Source: an uncultured Oleispira sp. (GTDB lineage: Bacteria; Pseudomonadota; Gammaproteobacteria; Pseudomonadales; Oceanobacteraceae). From it: a DNA stretch of 64,000 nucleotides. Position numbers and translations under genes: made by a program. The DNA is taken from assembly GCA_913019965.1 (NCBI GenBank), contig CAJVZR010000006.1, forward strand, positions 1 to 64,000. Reading direction: 5' to 3'. This document shows positions 57,312 to 64,000 of the stretch, in pieces. Under the pieces are notes generated by a model, which saw nothing but the letters and a program-made list of their open reading frames with translations, searched no databases and was not told the origin of the DNA. Position 1 is the first letter of the stretch; every line of letters starts with the position of its first letter.

Positions 57312-59711
57312 ATGGAATTCTTAAAAAAGACCTTATCGCTTACCTTATTTGCCGGTTTATTGGCAGGTTGTCAGATAACCGAAGAAGAGAAAGAAAAACT
57401 AGAGCAAGCGGGTGAAAATCTAGAGAAAATCGCAAGTGCCCCTTTTATCGCTTACCCTGCCGAAAATGATACTGTTAATAACTCAGGTGCAATCAGACTC
57501 ATAATTGATGACTCTGTTGATTATAAGTCGATGGCATTAATCGTTGATGGTATAGAGGTTTCGGTAGATGAGGAAGCTCCTTACGAATTCCAGTGGGATC
57601 CTTATTATTGGTCAAATAATGCGAAAGCGACGTTTATAATTCGTGCTATTACTGCTGGCGGTAACTTGCTACGTTCTGAAGTACGGACTGTAGAAATAGG
57701 TGATAATGTTCACAACCTCGTTAAAGTGACCAGTCCTTATGATGGCCAAATTTTACAAAATGTAAACTCTACGGACATCTCATGGACTGCTCGAGCAGGT
57801 GCCGAAAGCTATGATGTTCAAATTAATGGCGTGACTTTTAATACTGAGCAAACGACGGCGAGTATTGATTTACCAACGATTGGACATTATTCAATGTCGG
57901 TGCGCGCGATTGATAGCCAAGGCTATAAAGGCAAGTGGAGTGATGAAAGCCGCATATCTTTAGCGATCCTATCGGCACCTGAAGTGACTAGCCCTTCTGA
58001 TGGCCAAGTCTTACAAAATGTGAATTCAACGGATATCTCATGGAATGCTCGTGATGGTGCCGCAAGCTATGATGTTCAAATTAATGGTGAGATATTTAAT
58101 ACTGATCAAACGACGGCGAGTATTGATTTACCAGCCATTGGTAATTATTCAATATCAGTGCGCGCGATTGATGGCCAAGGACATGAAGGTCAATGGAGCG
58201 ATGAGCGCCGCATATCTCTAACGATCCCATCAGCACCGAGTATTTATAACTCCGACCCTGTTGATGGTGAGAATGATTGGCAAGTTTCATTTAATTGGAC
58301 TGGGGTGCTTGCTGCTAGTTATAAGCTGCAAATTGCAACGGATATAAATTTCACTTCGATATTAGAAGATAAAGATCTTGCTACGACTTCATATTCAGCC
58401 TCATTAGTTGCGGGTATTTATTATGCTCGTGTGCGAACTACCAATGAATTTGGCTATATTAGTCAGTGGAGTGAAGTGAGTACTGTTGAAGTGGGGATGT
58501 TTTCTACGAAAATCGATATGCATACTTATGGTGGCTGGAGTAACGAAGACGCGCCTGTTGATTTTGTAATTGAGGATGAGAGTTTAGTTATTGCTGCAAG
58601 GCAGTCGAATGAGAGTGATGGTAGTGGTGATGATTTTTATGTTTCTAAAGTAAACCTACAAGGAGAAGTCTCCTGGGGAAAAACCTATAAGCCGCAGATG
58701 AACAATCCTAAATCGATCGCAAAAACGTCTAATGGCTACGTATTGCCTGGCAGCGGTACGAGTTGGAAAGATGGCAAAGTAATCGAGTTAGATGATTTAG
58801 GTAATCAATCATGGTTAGCCAGTTATAATAGTTCAGAAGATTTAACGGCCGGCGATCATGGTATTTATACTCAGCAGCGACTTGAAAATATAATTGAAGT
58901 TTCTCCAAGTAAATTTGTAGCGCTTCAGCGTACGTTAAATTGTATCTACACAGGCCCTATTAATGACTGGGGCTATCGCCCTTCTACTTGCCCTAATGAA
59001 AATATAGAAAACAAGGTGAAATTAATTGATCGAACAGGAGGTGCTCCTGTAATAACTGATCACCTGATAGCTCAGCCAGTATCAGGTAGATATGAGTTGT
59101 TTTCACAATTATTACTAACGGAGTCAGGTTTATATGCTGCGGGACGATATACAGCCGCCAATGATTCTTCTCAAGATTCATCGGCTGACGACTTCACTCC
59201 ATCTACCAGTGCCAGCGGTGCCGTGTTATTAAAGCTGAGTAAAACGGATGGCAGTATTATGTCTACCCAAACTGCTGGTGGTATCAAAGATTCATCTTTA
59301 ACCAGCATAGCTGAAACAAAAGCAGGAGATATTGTTGTTGGTTATAATAATTATTACGCAGCGGTTACTTCTACCTTTAAAGCTGATGGTAGTGCAGATA
59401 GCAAAATAGATGGTTCTCAGAAATATGTTCAGGTTGTGGCAGATCCTAATGGTGATGGTTATATTACGCTTGCTCAGCATAGGAATGTAGATGACTACTA
59501 TTTAACTCGTTATAACGATTCTAATATCAAAGTAGGGGAATCGGTTCGATTGTCTCAGTGCTTTAGGGAGCTAAGAGCTAAGAAAATTAAGAGCCACCCT
59601 AAGCATGGTCTAGTCATATTAGGTACGGATAAGTGGGGCTCGAGCTATAGTGATACTCATACCGTTTACTTCAATGTTACAGAAGATTTTAAATATCTTT
59701 GTCCTGAATAA
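57312..59711 (+). CDS. Lipoprotein with FN3-like tandem repeats and C-terminal beta-propeller-like domain
   Basis: Lipobox LLAGCQ; two near-identical 86-aa repeats, a further FN3-like domain, then a repeat-rich region (DFVIEDESLVIAARQ ... VSWGKTYKPQMNNPKSIAKTSNGYVLPGSG). Confidence 0.75.
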   Translation: MEFLKKTLSLTLFAGLLAGCQITEEEKEKLEQAGENLEKIASAPFIAYPAENDTVNNSGAIRLIIDDSVDYKSMALIVDGIEVSVDEEAPYEFQWDPYYWSNNAKATFIIRAITAGGNLLRSEVRTVEIGDNVHNLVKVTSPYDGQILQNVNSTDISWTARAGAESYDVQINGVTFNTEQTTASIDLPTIGHYSMSVRAIDSQGYKGKWSDESRISLAILSAPEVTSPSDGQVLQNVNSTDISWNARDGAASYDVQINGEIFNTDQTTASIDLPAIGNYSISVRAIDGQGHEGQWSDERRISLTIPSAPSIYNSDPVDGENDWQVSFNWTGVLAASYKLQIATDINFTSILEDKDLATTSYSASLVAGIYYARVRTTNEFGYISQWSEVSTVEVGMFSTKIDMHTYGGWSNEDAPVDFVIEDESLVIAARQSNESDGSGDDFYVSKVNLQGEVSWGKTYKPQMNNPKSIAKTSNGYVLPGSGTSWKDGKVIELDDLGNQSWLASYNSSEDLTAGDHGIYTQQRLENIIEVSPSKFVALQRTLNCIYTGPINDWGYRPSTCPNENIENKVKLIDRTGGAPVITDHLIAQPVSGRYELFSQLLLTESGLYAAGRYTAANDSSQDSSADDFTPSTSASGAVLLKLSKTDGSIMSTQTAGGIKDSSLTSIAETKAGDIVVGYNNYYAAVTSTFKADGSADSKIDGSQKYVQVVADPNGDGYITLAQHRNVDDYYLTRYNDSNIKVGESVRLSQCFRELRAKKIKSHPKHGLVILGTDKWGSSYSDTHTVYFNVTEDFKYLCPE
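57726..58241 (+). repeat. Two tandem 258-bp (86-aa) FN3-like repeats inside the 57312-59711 gene
   Basis: VTSPYDGQILQNVNSTDISWTARAGAESYDVQINGVTFNTEQTTASIDLPTIGHYSMSVRAID vs VTSPSDGQVLQNVNSTDISWNARDGAASYDVQINGEIFNTDQTTASIDLPAIGNYSISVRAID; starts 57726 and 57984. Confidence 0.9.
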
Positions 59712-59735
59712 ATACGGTACATAGTGTGACAATTA

Positions 59736-59767
59736 GAGCCTCAAGCTTTCGCTTCAGGCTCTTTTTT
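59736..59767. terminator. Rho-independent terminator between the FN3 lipoprotein and rep
   Basis: GAGCCTcAAGCtttcGCTTcAGGCTCtttttt; nearly identical to the 54861-54899 terminator. Confidence 0.9.
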
Positions 59768-59809
59768 ATATCTACGATTTGACTCGATTGAAGAGAAGTC
59801 GATAGCGGA

Positions 59810-61837
59810 TCAGAAATCCGCCATCAGATTCTTCAAGCTTTTCATTGTCTCCTGCCCGCGGGCTTTCTGCTCTTCAGCCGAAACTTCGGTTTTACCTTCC
59901 CACTCAATATCATCTTGCGGTAATTCATCCAAGAAGCGGCTATGGGTCGTATCCAGAATCTCGCCAAACTGCTTACGCTTGCCTGCGTAGGTGATGGTGA
60001 GTGTACGCTGAGCACGGGTAATGCCCACATACATCAAGCGGCGTTCTTCATCGATGGTATCAGCTTCAATACTGTTTCTGTGCGGCATCAACTCTTCTTC
60101 GAGGCCCACCATATACACGTGAGGAAACTCTAGACCTTTCGAAGCGTGCAGCGTCATCAATTGCACCTGATCTTCTTCATCCTCATCGGCTTGGCGTTCT
60201 AGCATGTCACGAAGAATTAGCTTACTCACCGCATCTTCAATGGTCACTTCATCACCCACTTCGTCGGCTTTTTCGATCATCTTTGCGATTGAGTCGACTA
60301 AGTACCATACGTTGCTCATGCGTCGCTCTGCCTGATGTGGCGTGCCACTGGTCAGGTTAAGGTGCGCTTCATAATCGAGATCCTCAATCATCTCTTTCAC
60401 GGCAGCAACGGCATCGTCTGCATAGGCCATGCGAGTGATGTTATTGAGCCAGTGACCAAAGCGTTTTAACTTATCTAATGCTTTCGGCGTTAATAGTTGC
60501 TCTAAGCCGAGTTCCGTCGTCGCCGCCATCATGGAAATACCACGGCGAATACTGTATTCACTGAGCTTTTCAATGGTGCTTGGACCAATTTCACGACGAG
60601 GGGTATTAATAATTCGCAAGAAGGCCGAATCATCAGTCGGGTTAATCAATAAGCGTAAATAACCCATGATGTCTTTAATTTCACTGCGACCAAAGAAGGA
60701 TTGACCACCGCTCAATTTATAAGGCACCTGATGTGCTTGCAGCTTCATTTCTAAAATACGTGATTGATGGTTGCCACGATATAGCACAGCGAAGTCTGAA
60801 AACTTACCACCATAGCGCATGCGACGTTCAACAATACCGGTAACCACGCGTTCCGCTTCGATTTCATCATTCTTACACTTCATGATTTTAATCGGGTCGC
60901 CGTAGCCTTTATCCGACCACAGTTTTTTGATCAATTCGTGAGGGTTGTTATCAATTACCTTGTTGGCAGCATTTAGAATTAGACCCGTCGAGCGATAGTT
61001 TTGCTCCAACTTAACCAGTTTCAAATGCGGATAATCGATTTTCAATAAATTCAGGTTTTCAGGTCTTGCACCACGCCAAGAATAAATCGATTGGTCATCG
61101 TCTCCTACCACGGTTAAACCGCTGCGGTTACCCAGTAACATCTTAACCAGTTCGTACTGACTGGTATTGGTATCTTGATACTCATCCACCAGTAGGTAGC
61201 GGATTTTACTCTGCCAGCGCTGTAATACTTCGGGATGATTTTTGAACAACATGGTCGGAATCCAAATCAAATCATCGAAATCCACCGCGTTATAGGCTTT
61301 AAGTGTGCGCTGATAGACCGAGTAGCACTGAGCAATCATCATCTCTTGGGCATTTTCAGCTTTGGCGATGGTTTGATCAGGATCGAGCATGTCGTTTTTA
61401 TGATTGGATATCGCGCTTTGCACCATATCCAGCGCGTCATCATCTTGGTCATGATCACGCATCATGATGTCTTTTAGGATGTTCTTGGCATCATCTTGGT
61501 CGAGAATAGAAAAGCCGGTTCGATACCCTGCGGTTTTATATTCTGAGCGAATAATGTTTAAGCCCAAGTTGTGGAAGGTCGAAACCGTTAGACCGCGCCC
61601 TGCACCACCTTGTAACAGCTGGCCGACACGCTCTTTCATCTCACGGGAGGCTTTATTGGTAAAGGTTACCGCCGCGATGTGATGGGCCTTGATACCACAG
61701 CTTTCGATCAGATAGGCGATTTTACGGGTGATCACACTGGTTTTACCCGAGCCAGCACCGGCGAGTACCAATAACGGCCCATCGATGTATTTGGCGGCTT
61801 CTTTTTGCCTTGGGTTTAGATGACTTAAGTCGACCAC
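59810..61837 (-). CDS. rep: ATP-dependent DNA helicase Rep (UvrD/Rep superfamily 1)
   Basis: LNPRQKEAAKYIDGPLLVLAGAGSGKTSVITRKIAYLI, VDEYQDTNTSQYELVKMLLG, VGDDDQSIYSWRGARPENL, LMTLHASKGLEFPHVY. Confidence 0.95.
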   Translation of the reverse strand: MVDLSHLNPRQKEAAKYIDGPLLVLAGAGSGKTSVITRKIAYLIESCGIKAHHIAAVTFTNKASREMKERVGQLLQGGAGRGLTVSTFHNLGLNIIRSEYKTAGYRTGFSILDQDDAKNILKDIMMRDHDQDDDALDMVQSAISNHKNDMLDPDQTIAKAENAQEMMIAQCYSVYQRTLKAYNAVDFDDLIWIPTMLFKNHPEVLQRWQSKIRYLLVDEYQDTNTSQYELVKMLLGNRSGLTVVGDDDQSIYSWRGARPENLNLLKIDYPHLKLVKLEQNYRSTGLILNAANKVIDNNPHELIKKLWSDKGYGDPIKIMKCKNDEIEAERVVTGIVERRMRYGGKFSDFAVLYRGNHQSRILEMKLQAHQVPYKLSGGQSFFGRSEIKDIMGYLRLLINPTDDSAFLRIINTPRREIGPSTIEKLSEYSIRRGISMMAATTELGLEQLLTPKALDKLKRFGHWLNNITRMAYADDAVAAVKEMIEDLDYEAHLNLTSGTPHQAERRMSNVWYLVDSIAKMIEKADEVGDEVTIEDAVSKLILRDMLERQADEDEEDQVQLMTLHASKGLEFPHVYMVGLEEELMPHRNSIEADTIDEERRLMYVGITRAQRTLTITYAGKRKQFGEILDTTHSRFLDELPQDDIEWEGKTEVSAEEQKARGQETMKSLKNLMADF

Positions 61838-62019
61838 GAACGTTCCTCTCTAATTCAGCCCGCTATTCTAACAACGATGAGAAAATTTGATAGAGATCAG
61901 TCTCATCAGGCAGACAGAATCTGAATCGTAACCTATAAATAAGGTAGCTGTTTGGAATGCAGCACGTTTTATGTACATGGGTTTAATGTACTTATGTTGT
62001 CTATTGTAGGAAGTGATCT

Positions 62020-63759
62020 TTGTTTAAACCTAAATTGGTATTAAAGGCTGCACAAGAATTGAGCAGGAATAAAAAAGTCGTGCTGAATAATACCAAGCGC
62101 CTGTTATTCATGACCACGGGCAGCACACGTCATTCTGCTAGTTTGAAGCTCTTGCAGCATGCTCAGGCGGGTGCTGATATCTGCGCTTGGAAAGCGGGAG
62201 AAAGTTTACAAACGAATGCCAATTGGTTTTGTGTGGTTATTCACCTCTCTCAATTAGCGCCAGAATTAATTAGCCAATACCTCGCCATCGCGAGTCAGTG
62301 GCCAGTCGTGATTATTGCTAATAAGACTCAAATTGAAGCGTTTCAGCAACTTGAAAATACGGCGATTGATTTCGAATGGCTTAGCGAACAAACCCTAGAT
62401 GTCGACTTCCTCAACCGTGCCATTGATATCGCGGTATTAAAGTATCGTATTAGTCATGCCGCCTGTGACCTAGGAGATGAACGAGAAGTATCCAGAGGAG
62501 AAGCTGTGTTAGACCGTCAGCAGTTTTTCCAGCAAGCCAACTCTTTATTATCGGCAAGTGAATCGAGCCAGCGAGTGCAATACTTTCAGCTGGTTCAGTG
62601 CCGCTGGTTAAAAACCAAGAGTGCTGATTTAAGTTGGCAAGATAGTGAATTATTACGCATTCGTTTCGAACGATTTTTAGCACAATATGTGAGTCAAGGT
62701 ACCTTGTTAGGGCGGTTAATGGATGAGCAAACAGGATTGTTATCGATTAACGATCAGCCTATGGATAATAAAGATTTAGATAACTTCTATCAGCTTTGCC
62801 AGCAGGAATTTAGTGACATTAAGTTGATGGTTTATGTCAGTACGGCGACTCAAGTTTCTAATGCTGAAAATTTAGCATTGGCCATGCAGCAAGCGGTTCA
62901 AGAGATTGCGCGCGATAAACTCGTGCAAGAAGCGAAATTTGAATGGCAATCATATCAGCAAGCTAATATTGGTTTGATGAGTAGTATGCATCTGGCATTA
63001 CAGCGCAATGAATTCATCTTGCACTATCAACCTCAGCTCCATGTTGAAAGTGGTGAGTGGATAGGGGCAGAGGCATTAATTCGCTGGCAGCACCCGAGCT
63101 TTGGTTTATTACCGCCAAGTGCCTTCATTAAAGAAGCGGAATCAACCGGTTTAATTCAGGTATTGGGCCGCTGGGCGCTGCACGAAGCGATGCGCGCTTG
63201 GAAAACCATTAAGATCGATACAGGCCGAACGATTTGCATGGCGGTGAATGTTTCTTTCCCACAAGTCGCAGATGCGAATTTTGCCGATGAGGTATTACAG
63301 GCTTTAGCTGATAATGACATGCCTCATGAGTATTTAGAATTAGAGCTAACTGAAACAACGGTGATAAAAGATGAACAGATCACCATGAACAATTTAACTC
63401 AGCTACTTAACGCGGGCATTAAAATCTCGCTGGATGATTTTGGTACGGGCTTCTCTTCCTTATCCCATTTAAGTGATTTACCGATCACAGGTATTAAGCT
63501 CGATCGTGCTTTCGTATCGCCATTAGCCGATGAAGGTGCGCAAGCGCATATTGCGGCGGCGATGATATCTCTGGCGAAGCAGTTGAAGCTAGAAACGACG
63601 GCGGAAGGTGTTGAAGACTCTCGTTGTATGGATAAAATTAAACAGCTTGGCTGTGATCGTGTGCAGGGATATTATTTCTCGCGACCTCTCGCATTAGAAG
63701 ATGTGTTAATGCGAGCTGACGAAGGTTTCTTCCCTAAAAGTACAGGAACTTATGAGTAA
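62020..63759 (+). CDS. EAL-domain cyclic-di-GMP phosphodiesterase with degenerate GGDEF region
   Basis: FILHYQPQLHVESGEWIGAEALIRWQHP, LELELTETTVIKD, SLDDFGTGFSSLSHLSDLPITGIKLDRAFV; no GGDEF/GGEEF motif in the middle domain. TTG start in the track. Confidence 0.9.
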   Translation: MFKPKLVLKAAQELSRNKKVVLNNTKRLLFMTTGSTRHSASLKLLQHAQAGADICAWKAGESLQTNANWFCVVIHLSQLAPELISQYLAIASQWPVVIIANKTQIEAFQQLENTAIDFEWLSEQTLDVDFLNRAIDIAVLKYRISHAACDLGDEREVSRGEAVLDRQQFFQQANSLLSASESSQRVQYFQLVQCRWLKTKSADLSWQDSELLRIRFERFLAQYVSQGTLLGRLMDEQTGLLSINDQPMDNKDLDNFYQLCQQEFSDIKLMVYVSTATQVSNAENLALAMQQAVQEIARDKLVQEAKFEWQSYQQANIGLMSSMHLALQRNEFILHYQPQLHVESGEWIGAEALIRWQHPSFGLLPPSAFIKEAESTGLIQVLGRWALHEAMRAWKTIKIDTGRTICMAVNVSFPQVADANFADEVLQALADNDMPHEYLELELTETTVIKDEQITMNNLTQLLNAGIKISLDDFGTGFSSLSHLSDLPITGIKLDRAFVSPLADEGAQAHIAAAMISLAKQLKLETTAEGVEDSRCMDKIKQLGCDRVQGYYFSRPLALEDVLMRADEGFFPKSTGTYE

Positions 63760-63769
63760 TACGTGGCGA

Positions 63770-64000
63770 TTAACTTTGCCGATAGCGCTCTAGTTTCCGA
63801 TAACTTAATGCTTCCATAATATGCCCCGTATTAATTTTTAAACTTTCATCGAGATCGGCTATGGTGCGGGATATTTTTAATACTCGATGATAAGCCCGCG
63901 CACTCAAATCTAGTTTTTCGATCGCCAGTCTGAGTAAATTTTCATCTTCTTCCGTTAGCTGGCAATAGGCTTCTACTTGGGCATTTGATAGTTGGCTATT
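63770..64000 (-). CDS. YifB/ComM family Mg-chelatase-like AAA ATPase, C-terminal fragment truncated by window edge
   Basis: Reverse-strand translation ...NSQLSNAQVEAYCQLTEEDENLLRLAIEKLDLSARAYHRVLKISRTIADLDESLKINTGHIMEALSYRKLERYRQS*. Confidence 0.9.
   Translation of the reverse strand, partial: NSQLSNAQVEAYCQLTEEDENLLRLAIEKLDLSARAYHRVLKISRTIADLDESLKINTGHIMEALSYRKLERYRQS

Overview
64 kb chromosomal window, probably from a marine gammaproteobacterium (Oceanospirillales-like; taxonomic guess from gene content only). Left flank (1-14.2 kb) is housekeeping/metabolic: a partial oligopeptidase A, gamma-carbonic anhydrase, secreted lipase plus lipase foldase, a phosphatase/APH-like kinase/SDR group, LysR, HugZ-like protein, a 7TMR-DISM sensor kinase, BluB, a twice-frameshifted HDOD gene and an EamA transporter. 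From 14.2 to 50.7 kb is a very large surface-polysaccharide island. It holds UDP-HexNAc epimerase/dehydrogenase genes, a plus-strand operon resembling the XrtA/PEP-CTERM exopolysaccharide core but with no exosortase visible, and a minus-strand operon of AsnB, O-antigen ligase/polymerase, glycosyltransferase and acyltransferase genes. Upstream of that on the minus strand is an unusual cluster: a membrane GT-C-like/uridine-kinase-like fusion, HAD phosphatase, class II aldolase, tandem double nucleotidyltransferase, GtrA, a GT-C-like membrane protein, GT2 and a GDPD-like protein. A tRNA-Arg(CCG) sits at the right edge of the island. Further right are a glycine-rich repeat lipoprotein with a small STN-like partner, cytochrome c5, an apparent two-gene insertion (O-antigen ligase-like plus FN3-repeat lipoprotein) bracketed by near-identical terminators, rep helicase, an EAL-domain protein and a partial YifB/ComM gene. 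No CRISPR array, transposase, integrase or rRNA was seen. The best candidates for something undescribed are the 41.8-50.7 kb sugar/alditol activation and membrane-transfer cluster and the exosortase-less XrtA-like EPS locus with a P-loop-defective tyrosine-kinase homolog.
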